From IMG/VR virus record IMGVR_UViG_3300008216_000049, positions 1 through 31,061 of that record: a stretch of 31,061 bases of DNA, one strand, 5' to 3'. Positions 22,346 to 28,504 of this stretch are shown piece after piece. Position 1 is the first letter of the stretch. Each line of letters begins with the position of its first letter. The DNA comes from a virus. Below the pieces are notes generated by a model that made no database searches, was not told the DNA's origin, and saw only the letters and a list, made by a program, of their open reading frames with translations. Position numbers and translations under genes: made by a program.

Positions 22346-24118
22346 TCAAAACAAGTCATCAAACCGGGCGGAGCCATTGCGGTGACCGTTGCGACGACGC
22401 CTCGGCGGGTCACCATCGCCCTCCCATCCTCCGTCACCATTCCAGTCAGCGACACGGAGCCGATCCCGGTTCCCGTTGCGGTTGCCGTTCCCGTTGCGGT
22501 GCTTGTCCGGCATGCGGCCCGACCCGTGAGAGAGAGCGTCTTTTAGCATGTGCAGCGCGTCCGGGAAGTCGTCATGGTCGACGGTCGAGCCATCCTCTCG
22601 CAGCGCCAAGAGTTGATCAAGAGCGGATCCCGCCATGCAGCGATGCAACACGATCCGCCCCGATCGGAGGAGAGGTTGCAACGACTGGAGACGGGCATGC
22701 TTGTCCGTGCTCGGCTTGAAGTCCTCAACGGCCATCGGGAGGCCGCGCCGCTGCACCTCGGCCAACAAAGGCGCCGCAAGCAACTCAAAGCCACCGACAG
22801 CCTCCACCCGCAGCATCTCGGCGCCGATGGCCTCGGCCATGTCCACCGCACGCGGAACGATCTGATCCGGCTTCATCCGGGCCACGTCCACGCCTAGCCC
22901 GTAGATCGTGCCGTCCTCCGCAAGCCCTCCGCCTACAATCGCCGTGAAATCTCCACCCTGCTTTCCCATGGAGGGATCCACGACCACAGCCCGAAACCCA
23001 AGACTCCCCGCCTCGCTGCCGTGCCAAGAGCCCTCACGTGGCCGCCAGTCGTCCGTCTCGTCGTCGTTCCACCATGAAAGCTCATCGGCGTACACTAAAG
23101 CATCCTCGCCCGACCGCGGATCGTTCTGCTTCTCCGAGCCGTGAGCACCTGGCCCGTTGACGACGAGAAACTCCATGTTCGAGTACAAGTCATCGCCAGC
23201 CCAGAGCACCTCTGCGCCCTTGTCCATGGCCGCACGGTGGCCCTCGTAGAACGCCCGAGCCTCGGCATGGCCCGGCGTATCGTCTGCCGAGTAGATGTCC
23301 TCCCAATGCCTCCAGAGGCCGTCGCGCTCGTCCGGCCACCGCTCGACCGCTCGGTAGGTGTGCCCGTTCCAGCCGACGGCGTCCTGGGCGAGCCACGCGA
23401 TCACGGCGTCGGTGTCAACCCTCGTTCCGAAGGCGAGGACGTGCATGGGACGGGCGGTGTCGGACAAACCCATCAGGGCTCGCTCCAACCATCGGCGCAG
23501 CTTGACACGGGCCTGCCGGGAGACGGCGTCCTTGTCGAGGTCGTCCACGATGGCGAGCTGCGGCCGGTACGGTCCCCAACGGAGACCACGCATAGCCGTA
23601 TCGGCGCCGATGGCCTGGACCCTGACGCCTGTCGTTGTAATGAAGTCGCCCCGGTTCCAGTCGGACGTACGAAGATCGCCGTAGACGCCACGGATCTGCC
23701 GGTTCGTGGCGAGCACGTCTCGGATCTCCGCTACCTGCTCCTCCGCTAGCCGGTACTTGACCCGCACGACGAGGATGTATCGGATGCCGTACAGGTCGGG
23801 CTCCAGGCAGCAAGCAAGTGGCAGGAGGAGGCCTCCGATCACCGACTTGGCATGCCCTCTGGGTGCCTCCCATGCCGTGCGGACTGCACCCGCGGCGCCG
23901 GGCAGGGATCGGAGCGTGGCGAAGATGGCCTCATGGAACGCCGAGGAGCCTCGTGCCTGGTCGAAGTAGTCGGGGAGCGCCTCGTAGGCCAGCGTCTTGA
24001 TGTCCTTCCACCGAGCCCGACGGACACGACGGAGGAGGGACTCCCTCGCCTGCGGCGGCAGTTCTGCGATCTGGTCGGTGAGTTCTCCGAGGGACGGGGC
24101 GGTGCGTTCAGTCTCCAA
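22346..24118 (-). CDS. Terminase large subunit
   Basis: A 590-aa protein from a TTG start that overlaps the methyltransferase gene by 11 bases. ATPase: Walker A-like APRGHAKS at residues 85-92, Walker B LAIVDDLD at 188-195 and a coupling motif LAFGTRVDTDAV near 245. Nuclease: first acidic site VVVDPSMGKQGGDFTAIV near residue 390 and a late acidic site DHDDFPDALHML near 530. It drives DNA into the prohead and cuts the concatemer, with the small subunit encoded upstream. The last 50 residues are a low-complexity Asn/Gly/Arg tail (NGNGNRNGNRDR), unusual for the family and perhaps a flexible DNA- or portal-binding extension. Confidence 0.93.
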   Translation of the reverse strand: METERTAPSLGELTDQIAELPPQARESLLRRVRRARWKDIKTLAYEALPDYFDQARGSSAFHEAIFATLRSLPGAAGAVRTAWEAPRGHAKSVIGGLLLPLACCLEPDLYGIRYILVVRVKYRLAEEQVAEIRDVLATNRQIRGVYGDLRTSDWNRGDFITTTGVRVQAIGADTAMRGLRWGPYRPQLAIVDDLDKDAVSRQARVKLRRWLERALMGLSDTARPMHVLAFGTRVDTDAVIAWLAQDAVGWNGHTYRAVERWPDERDGLWRHWEDIYSADDTPGHAEARAFYEGHRAAMDKGAEVLWAGDDLYSNMEFLVVNGPGAHGSEKQNDPRSGEDALVYADELSWWNDDETDDWRPREGSWHGSEAGSLGFRAVVVDPSMGKQGGDFTAIVGGGLAEDGTIYGLGVDVARMKPDQIVPRAVDMAEAIGAEMLRVEAVGGFELLAAPLLAEVQRRGLPMAVEDFKPSTDKHARLQSLQPLLRSGRIVLHRCMAGSALDQLLALREDGSTVDHDDFPDALHMLKDALSHGSGRMPDKHRNGNGNRNGNRDRLRVADWNGDGGWEGDGDPPRRRRNGHRNGSARFDDLF

Positions 24119-25490
24119 GGGCGCCCGATCCTGGGTCCACGCCGTGAGCCTCGGCGTACCGTGTCCACCGACGGCGTATCACGTCCACGTAGCGGGGACT
24201 GATGTCCATACCCACGCATACGCGGCCGGTCTGGGCGGCTGCGATCAGGGTGGTGCCGGAGCCCAGGAAGGGGTCAAGGATAACATCGCCCTCGTCACTG
24301 TACGCCTTGACAAAGAACTCGGGTAGGGCGACGGGGAAGGCCGCTTCATGCTGCTCTCCGTGGTTGGCAGGGTTGTTTGGGATGTCCAGATGGTTGCCGG
24401 GGCGCGCCGTCCCGTCCGTGCGTTGCACGTCGCCGCCGTGCCAACCCTGGTTGCCCGTGCGATTCGTCCCGCTAACCCTGCCGCCTTCGTGGAACATCGA
24501 CGCGCTCTCATGCCCCACCGCCAGCGGATGGAACTTCGGCGCACCTACAGTGAAGTGGTAGACCGGCTCCCACGCGTTCTTGAAGCGGTTGGGCCATGTC
24601 CCTGGCAGACCGCGATGCGTCCAGCACAGCTCGTCCACGAACCGCCACCCCCACCGGCGGACGTGGGAGAGCACGAGGTCCATCACGTAGAGCACCCGCT
24701 GCCCGTCCTCGCAATGCGCCTTGATGTTGACGAACCAGGAGCCGTCGTCGGCGAGCACGGCCCGTACGTTCGCCTGGACGTCCTCGAACCAGTCGACGTA
24801 TTGCTCCGCAGGGATCGGCTTGAATCCACTTGACTCGTCGTACTTCCGCTGTGAGGCGTATGGAGGCGAGGTAAACGCCACGTTGACTCGCTCGCCCTGG
24901 AGCAGGGAAGCAACCGCTGACCCGGCCCGACAGTCGCCCACCATCACCCGGTGCGGACCCAGCTCGTAGATCTCGCCGAGCTTGCTGTCGGGCTCGCCCT
25001 CTTCGTCTAGGGCCGGCACGTCATCCTCATCCACGTCAACCGGCAGACGAGGCAGCGAGTCCTCCAACTCGTCCAGCCGTAGCGACTCGAACAGGACGGC
25101 GTCGGCCTCCCGAATGCGCTCCAGGATCGGGCCTACGTCGTCGGTGAACGCCCCGGCGATCTGCGGGTTGTTCGCTGCGACGTTGGCAGCCCGCTCTCTG
25201 TCCTCGTCCCAATCGACGATCCGAACGGGGAAGCGCGCACCGTCCGGCGTGACGATGGCGCCGTCTTCGAGCTTCAGCCCGCCGTCGTGATTCTTCTTGA
25301 GTCCGGCGACTCGCTGGTGACCTGCAACGAGATGGCCGGTGCGCTCATTCCAGACGATGCCAGCGATGTCTCCGAACTCCGACATGGACACCCGAAGACC
25401 GGCGTGAGCAGCGTCAGAGATCGCCCGAGGATTCCACGGGGCGCCCTTCAGATCCTCGACGGTTCGGGGAAAAGCGGCTGGTGTGTCCAT
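24108..25490 (-). CDS. ParB-like nuclease domain fused to DNA methyltransferase
   Basis: A 460-aa protein. ATG 25490 is preceded by AGGAGGT with an 8-base spacer, which decides the start. Residues 10-110 are a ParB/sulfiredoxin-like domain with WNPRAIS and GHLVAGHQRVAGL. The C-terminal 270 residues are a beta-class adenine-N6 or cytosine-N4 methyltransferase: motif IV AFTSPPY near residue 205, then motif I DPFLGSGTTLIAA near 415. TSPPY is common in N4-cytosine enzymes, but substrate is not fixed by it. The gene separates the two terminase subunits, as in many phages, and may protect phage DNA or mark it for packaging. Confidence 0.9.
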   Translation of the reverse strand: MDTPAAFPRTVEDLKGAPWNPRAISDAAHAGLRVSMSEFGDIAGIVWNERTGHLVAGHQRVAGLKKNHDGGLKLEDGAIVTPDGARFPVRIVDWDEDRERAANVAANNPQIAGAFTDDVGPILERIREADAVLFESLRLDELEDSLPRLPVDVDEDDVPALDEEGEPDSKLGEIYELGPHRVMVGDCRAGSAVASLLQGERVNVAFTSPPYASQRKYDESSGFKPIPAEQYVDWFEDVQANVRAVLADDGSWFVNIKAHCEDGQRVLYVMDLVLSHVRRWGWRFVDELCWTHRGLPGTWPNRFKNAWEPVYHFTVGAPKFHPLAVGHESASMFHEGGRVSGTNRTGNQGWHGGDVQRTDGTARPGNHLDIPNNPANHGEQHEAAFPVALPEFFVKAYSDEGDVILDPFLGSGTTLIAAAQTGRVCVGMDISPRYVDVIRRRWTRYAEAHGVDPGSGALGD

Positions 25491-25494
25491 TGGT

Positions 25495-25575
25495 TCACAC
25501 CTCCTCGACGGCCAGCAAACAACGGCCAGCCGCATCGCCTACACCGGACCTTGACAACCACACTCTCTTACCCAT
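25495..25575 (-). CDS. Possible 26-aa microprotein or leader ORF upstream of the methyltransferase
   Basis: ATG at 25575 has GGGAG 5 bases upstream. The frame encodes 26 residues (MGKRVWLSRSGVGDAAGRCL...) and stops 4 bases before the methyltransferase ATG, so the downstream SD is embedded in its last codons. This arrangement suggests translational coupling. The peptide may matter only as a leader. Otherwise the 119-base gap between the small terminase and methyltransferase genes has nothing. Confidence 0.4.
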   Translation of the reverse strand: MGKRVWLSRSGVGDAAGRCLLAVEEV

Positions 25576-25609
25576 TGGATCTCCCTCGCGCTCGCTTGCC
25601 TCCGTAGGA

Positions 25610-26107
25610 TCAAGCACCGTCATCGTCTTCGCCGGGGGTCGTGGGCACACCGATGAGCCCAAGCTCAGCAAGCGCGGCAGCGATCTCCTCGGCATCGGCC
25701 CGCGCATTCCCGCTGGACACAAGGGGCGAGCCGCCAGGCCCGGACGCTTCGACACGCGCCGGAGCATCGAGGCCGAGGTAGCGGGCACGTCGATCCATGG
25801 CCTTGAAGATCCGATCGATCGATCCTAGATGGCCTTGCCGTACCTGCGGCGAGAGCCGGACGATGATGTCATCGAGGCGTTGCAACTCCATCGTTCGGAC
25901 CTGCTCGGCGTTCTCGTGTGTCCGTTCTCGGATGTCGGTCAGGGCTTTGACCACGTGGCGGTGTGCGGACTGGCGCGGGATGCCCACCTCCTCTCCGATC
26001 TGACGGTAGTTGAGCCCCATCTTGCGGAGTTCGAGGCACTTATCGCGCACCGCCGCCGCTCTACTGTCCTGCGGTTTAGTCCTTGCGGAGCCGTGTTTTC
26101 CGGGCAT
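25610..26107 (-). CDS. Terminase small subunit (HTH type)
   Basis: A 165-aa protein, ATG start with AAGG 7 bases upstream. Residues 33-56 form a helix-turn-helix (NYRQIGEEVGIPRQSAHRHV), followed by a helical oligomerisation-like region (QVRTMELQRLDDIIVRL, then IDRIFKAMDRRARYLGLDAP) and an acidic tail. The last motif is typical of phage small terminase subunits, which bind the packaging site and recruit the large subunit. It is the first gene of the long late operon. A hairpin-rich, repeat-containing non-coding region lies just upstream. Confidence 0.75.
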   Translation of the reverse strand: MPGKHGSARTKPQDSRAAAVRDKCLELRKMGLNYRQIGEEVGIPRQSAHRHVVKALTDIRERTHENAEQVRTMELQRLDDIIVRLSPQVRQGHLGSIDRIFKAMDRRARYLGLDAPARVEASGPGGSPLVSSGNARADAEEIAAALAELGLIGVPTTPGEDDDGA

Positions 26108-26340
26108 GTCGCAGCCTTATAGCGTCACGTTGACGATAGGGGCGGAGCGGCGTCGTGTCTAGGGTCAGGCTCGAATCGTTGTCAGGATAGGGCCTCGGGG
26201 CGAGGTGCTAATTATTTGAAACAAATTCGCCGCGTGGTTTTGCCCGTCTCTGGTCGGGGGGCTAAACTCCGTCGAGTTTTGCCCGACCGTGCCAACTCGT
26301 TACAGCACGCGGCTTTGCAACGCGTCGGCCCAGTTTGACG
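26108..26340. other. 233-base non-coding region next to the terminase gene
   Basis: No convincing reading frame. It contains an AT-rich patch (26210-26228) in GC-rich surroundings, two 10-bp direct repeats GTTTTGCCCG (26237-26246, 26276-26285), two copies of GTCAGGCTCG (26164-26173, 26340-26349) and a strong hairpin at 26252-26288. It is expected to hold the late-operon promoter, though no clear -35/-10 pair was found, and it could include a packaging site. Confidence 0.5.
26252..26288. promoter_or_regulatory. Stem-loop between small gene and terminase operon
   Basis: A 14-bp stem with a CGTC tetraloop (26270-26273): AAACTC/GAGTTT, one T-T mismatch, GGGC/GCCC, a 3-G bulge, then GGTC/GACC. 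Neither side is followed by a T-run, so it is not a standard intrinsic terminator. It could be a U-less terminator for transcripts from the 68-aa gene or a protein-binding site. Confidence 0.5.
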
Positions 26341-26547
26341 TCAGGCTCGCCTTTCGAGAGTCTTTGCTCTCTGATCCCGTCGCCTGGATTCGTCTTGGTG
26401 CCATGCTGCGCCCTCGTCGTCATCGAGTCGTTCGAGCATGACGGCGAGTCCGTGGTATCGGTCTGCCTCTCGGCTGCATGCGTCTGGGCCGAGGCCGTCG
26501 TAGTAGTTGTGACTCCTTGGGAATCGGTCGTCCTTGGTGCGCGGCAT
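26341..26547 (-). CDS. Small charged protein next to the control region
   Basis: A 68-aa protein. The start is decided by AGGAGGT with a 5-base spacer, one of the best ribosome sites in the window; a longer 115-codon frame over the same bases reads as noise. The protein is hydrophilic and probably helical (READRYHGLAVMLERLDDDEG), with a basic C-terminus (RRRDQRAKTLERRA). It is transcribed away from the 82-aa gene on plus, and an 11-bp palindrome lies 20 bases before its start. It may be a small regulator, but no fold is recognised. Confidence 0.65.
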   Translation of the reverse strand: MPRTKDDRFPRSHNYYDGLGPDACSREADRYHGLAVMLERLDDDEGAAWHQDESRRRDQRAKTLERRA

Positions 26548-26567
26548 GTCCCACCTCCTACATGGTA

Positions 26568-26578
26568 GACGTGGCGTC
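26568..26578. promoter_or_regulatory. Candidate operator, palindrome GACGTGGCGTC (copy 1)
   Basis: GACG-TGG-CGTC is an inverted repeat with 4-bp arms. This copy lies 20 bases before the start of the 68-aa gene, where a repressor would block it. An identical copy sits at 26669-26679. Confidence 0.55.
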
Positions 26579-26657
26579 TGGGCATCGTCTGACAGCCAGC
26601 GCAGGACATGGGGGAAGAGGAAAAGCGACGCCGGGCGTGTTCCGTTGAAATAAACCC

Positions 26658-26686
26658 TTGACTCGTCGGACGTGGCGTCCTATTCT
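26658..26686 (+). promoter_or_regulatory. Sigma-70-type promoter for the 82-aa gene
   Basis: -35 TTGACT (26658-26663, 5 of 6 consensus bases), 17-base spacer, -10 TATTCT (26681-26686, 4 of 6, fits TANNNT). The predicted transcription start falls about 26693. The spacer holds the second palindromic operator. Confidence 0.65.
26669..26679. promoter_or_regulatory. Candidate operator, palindrome GACGTGGCGTC (copy 2)
   Basis: Identical 11-mer to 26568-26578, placed inside the -35/-10 spacer of the plus-strand promoter, so a bound protein would exclude RNA polymerase. Two copies 101 bases apart between divergent genes suggest one regulator controls both. Confidence 0.6.
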
Positions 26687-26722
26687 TCGTTTATGGCAAG
26701 GAACACCACACTGGAGAACACG

Positions 26723-26971
26723 ATGAGCAACGCAACGAACGCCGCTGATCTAACCCGCATCGCCGACGAGGCCCGAGCCCATTCGATGGCGCTCTATACG
26801 CCCTGGAATGAGGCAACGAAGGCGTACAACAACCCGCTCGATCCTCGACCGATCGCCGATCGGATCGCCATCATGAACGCCGCACTCGAGGTCTGGAATG
26901 TGGCCCGAGATGCTCGCAGCGTTGCTGAATATAACGAGACCGCCATCGCCCGTGGATGGCCGCTGCGCTAG
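26723..26971 (+). CDS. Small helical protein under the operator-controlled promoter
   Basis: An 82-aa protein. ATG 26723 has GGAG 6 bases upstream. An in-frame ATG at 26693 coincides with the predicted transcription start and could give a leaderless 92-aa form. The protein is soluble and mainly helical: AADLTRIADEARAHSMAL, then RIAIMNAALEVWNVARDARS. No family is recognised. As a monocistronic gene with its own regulated promoter at the border of early and late regions it might be a regulator or an anti-host protein, but nothing in the sequence proves it. Confidence 0.65.
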   Translation: MSNATNAADLTRIADEARAHSMALYTPWNEATKAYNNPLDPRPIADRIAIMNAALEVWNVARDARSVAEYNETAIARGWPLR

Positions 26972-26987
26972 CCGCGTCGGCTCTCAC

Positions 26988-27037
26988 CTCCCAGAAGGCG
27001 GCGCCCAGCTCATCGAGCCCCGCCCGCCTTCTGGGAG
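26988..27037. terminator. Hairpin terminator between convergent genes
   Basis: A perfect 14-bp stem (26988-27001 with 27024-27037, CTCCCAGAAGGCGG and its complement) around a 22-base loop. It lies between the plus gene ending at 26971 and the minus gene ending at 27010; the minus gene's last codons form one arm and its stop is in the loop. No T-run follows on either side, so it would act as a U-less bidirectional terminator. Confidence 0.65.
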
Positions 27038-27966
27038 TCCTTGATCCGCTTGTCGTTCTCGCTCTGCCATCTCGCAAGATGCGCCTCGAACTCCTCATCA
27101 GACCATGCCGCGATCCGGTTGCCATTCTTGGCGGCGCGGTAATGCTTCATAGTTGCAGGCTTTGAGACGACGGCGAGGAGATACGGCACCGCCTCGACGG
27201 GATCGCCGTGAAACTTCGCGACGAACCGACCGCCGAGGAGATGCTGGACGGTCCAGGCGACGTATACAGCCGCGTCCTCGATAGTCCGACCCTCCCGCCC
27301 GTGCTTGACGAAAAACCGCTTGAGTTCGCCGGACAATGCGCCGTAAAGGGCCTTGGCCTCCCGTGAGCCGGAGGGAGGCAGAGTGAACCCTGACTCATCG
27401 AGGGCGGCAGCGATGGGTGTGAGCCAGGTCGTCTTGCCGTTGCGCCTCTTGCTGGGTGACGCGGACCGACTCCGCGGAGAGGGCTTGTCCCTCGGAGCGG
27501 AGTCGTACTCCTCTCCGTCTGTCTGTGGGTCGGTCTGTCGGTCTGTCGGTCCATCCACGCGTGACCCATTATCTCCCACGCGTGCCCCCGGCGTGCCCTC
27601 TTCGTGGTGCACGCGTGACCCACGTTTGCTTGATCTCCTGCGCGCCTTTTCCGCCTGCGCTCTGCGGTAGGATTCTGCCCGTTCCAGCCAACCGTGGACG
27701 ATCCAGCGTCCCTCCTCAACGTCAAGGAGCCCTGTTTGCAGAAGGGCGCCCACAAGATCGCCCGCGCTGCCATCCCAGCCGCATGCGAGCGCTACATCAT
27801 CCGAATCCCACCCATCGAGGTCGCCGTCTGGAGCATCGGCCACGACGGTGCACCAGAGCCCCATGACGAGGCCGCGAGCTTCGAGCAGGTTGACTCCGAG
27901 TTTCCTCGTGAGCTTTCGGATTTTCCGATGGTTTGCTGCGGACTCTTCCAATCTGAACCAGGCCAT
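27010..27966 (-). CDS. Replication initiator/organiser-like protein with winged-helix N-terminus
   Basis: A 318-aa protein, ATG start with GGAG 6 bases upstream inside a small hairpin. Residues 1-100 resemble the N-terminal winged-helix domain of phage replisome organisers or DnaD-like proteins: WFRLEESAANHRKIRKLTRKLG, then ALLQTGLLDVEEGRWIVHGW. Residues 105-165 are a basic and low-complexity linker with repeated GSRV and TDRQTDPQTD. The C-terminal part (residues 175-318) is helical (AKALYGALSGELKRFFVKHG). Such proteins bind origin repeats and load helicase. The linker-encoding DNA contains iteron-like repeats, as in lambda O. It is monocistronic and ends at a convergent hairpin. Confidence 0.65.
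   Translation of the reverse strand: MAWFRLEESAANHRKIRKLTRKLGVNLLEARGLVMGLWCTVVADAPDGDLDGWDSDDVALACGWDGSAGDLVGALLQTGLLDVEEGRWIVHGWLERAESYRRAQAEKARRRSSKRGSRVHHEEGTPGARVGDNGSRVDGPTDRQTDPQTDGEEYDSAPRDKPSPRSRSASPSKRRNGKTTWLTPIAAALDESGFTLPPSGSREAKALYGALSGELKRFFVKHGREGRTIEDAAVYVAWTVQHLLGGRFVAKFHGDPVEAVPYLLAVVSKPATMKHYRAAKNGNRIAAWSDEEFEAHLARWQSENDKRIKDSQKAGGAR
27529..27552. repeat. Three tandem 8-bp repeats GTCGGTCT
   Basis: Two exact copies and one with a final C occur head to tail, inside the initiator-like gene. They encode part of the TDRQTDPQTD segment and lie 3 bases from the CACGCGTG repeats. Confidence 0.75.
27556..27622. repeat. Iteron-like repeats CACGCGTG(A)CCC, candidate replication origin
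   Basis: CACGCGTGACCCA occurs at 27556-27568 and 27610-27622, and CACGCGTGCCC at 27577-27587. The 8-bp core CACGCGTG is a palindrome. Start-to-start spacings are 21 and 33 bases, near whole helical turns. The repeats lie inside an initiator-like gene, the arrangement of the lambda O origin. Confidence 0.5.
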
Positions 27967-27970
27967 GGGG

Positions 27971-27986
27971 CGCTCCTTTTGGAGCG
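27971..27986 (-). promoter_or_regulatory. Hairpin enclosing the ribosome site of the initiator-like gene
   Basis: The minus transcript forms CGCUCC-AAAA-GGAGCG, a 6-bp GC-rich stem. GGAG in the 3' arm is the Shine-Dalgarno of the ATG at 27966, so the stem would hide it. A second GGGGAGGT lies just upstream and may serve as a standby site. Confidence 0.55.
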
Positions 27987-28014
27987 TCCACCTCCCCGAA
28001 TGGCCGCCCCGCTC

Positions 28015-28044
28015 ATTGTAAATCGGCTGGCTCGGGCCCGTGAA
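28015..28044 (-). promoter_or_regulatory. Possible promoter for the initiator-like gene
   Basis: On the minus strand -35 TTCACG (28044-28039, 4 of 6), 18-base spacer, -10 TACAAT (28020-28015, 5 of 6). It would give a leader of about 42 bases including the ribosome-site hairpin. Confidence 0.4.
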
Positions 28045-28174
28045 CCCATGAGCGGAACGAACAGCCCACGAGCCCCGAGCCTAGCCTACCCCGGAGATCA
28101 ACCGAGGCCCGGCGATATTGGTCGTCTTCCGGCCGTCGTGTCAACCCGGCAACGTCAACCGGCCGAGCGTAAAC

Positions 28175-28196
28175 CGTTCAAACAAAAAGTTGAACG
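28175..28196. promoter_or_regulatory. Inverted repeat, candidate operator of the early operon
   Basis: CGTTCAA and TTGAACG are exact 7-bp arms around an 8-base A-rich centre. The right arm contains the -35 box of the early plus-strand promoter, so a bound XRE protein from the first gene could repress its own operon. Confidence 0.55.
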
Positions 28197-28218
28197 TTAC
28201 CCCGCCATGCGCTACCGT
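28190..28218 (+). promoter_or_regulatory. Possible early operon promoter
   Basis: -35 TTGAAC (28190-28195), 17-base spacer, -10 TACCGT (28213-28218), a weak match that fits TANNNT. The start point would be about 25 bases before the first gene. Confidence 0.35.
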
Positions 28219-28249
28219 ATGCGGCAAGCCACATTCATCGAGGACGCCC

Positions 28250-28504
28250 ATGAAACGGCCCGCACGGCAAGCAAAACGAGAGGCATTCGGCCGCCGGTTG
28301 AGAGACGCCAGAGAGGCCCAAGGGATGCGGGTGAGCCAAGCTCGTGATCAGCTGCTTGTTGACCATGGGATCTCCGTCGTCGTGTCAACTTGGTGGCATT
28401 GGGAAAACGGCGTTTCCGAGCCCTCGGCAACCCTCCTGCCGTCCGTTGCCGCAGTCGTCGGCGTGGCGCCCATGGATCTCCTCACCGAGGCCGAGGGCGC
28501 ATGA
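28250..28504 (+). CDS. XRE-family repressor-like protein
   Basis: An 84-aa protein; ATG 28250 with GAGG 6 bases upstream. The sequence follows the Cro/CI helix-turn-helix pattern: FGRRLRDAREAQGMRVSQA, ISVVVSTWWHWENGVSEPS (recognition helix and the WENG/P turn), then LPSVAAVVGVAPMDLL. It is only a DNA-binding domain, with no peptidase or dimerisation extension. As the first early gene, facing a divergent initiator gene across a palindrome, it probably acts as an autoregulator or Cro-like switch. Its stop overlaps the next start (ATGA). Confidence 0.8.
   Translation: MKRPARQAKREAFGRRLRDAREAQGMRVSQARDQLLVDHGISVVVSTWWHWENGVSEPSATLLPSVAAVVGVAPMDLLTEAEGA

Larger units (their letters stand above)
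27967..28249. other. 283-base divergent regulatory region
   Basis: No reading frame looks real. On minus it holds a promoter (28015-28044), a ribosome-site hairpin (27971-27986) and two -35-like boxes TTGACA (28144-28139) and TTGACG (28158-28153). On plus it holds an inverted repeat (28175-28196) overlapping a promoter (28190-28218). It controls the initiator-like gene leftward and the early operon rightward. Confidence 0.6.

Noticed and set aside
26150-26200. A tRNA T-loop-like CTCGAATC
   Set aside because: Flanking bases do not form a T stem and no anticodon or acceptor stem can be drawn.
26252-26288. Intrinsic (rho-independent) terminator
   Set aside because: No T-run follows the stem on either strand, so it is reported only as a stem-loop.
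26262-26609. A 115-codon minus frame
   Set aside because: Overlaps the 68-aa gene that has the AGGAGGT site, ends inside the stem-loop, and has Thr-run noise.
27981-28160. TTGACA at 28144-28139 as the main leftward promoter
   Set aside because: The best -10 at 18 bases is only CAATAT; the TTCACG/TACAAT pair closer to the gene is the better candidate.
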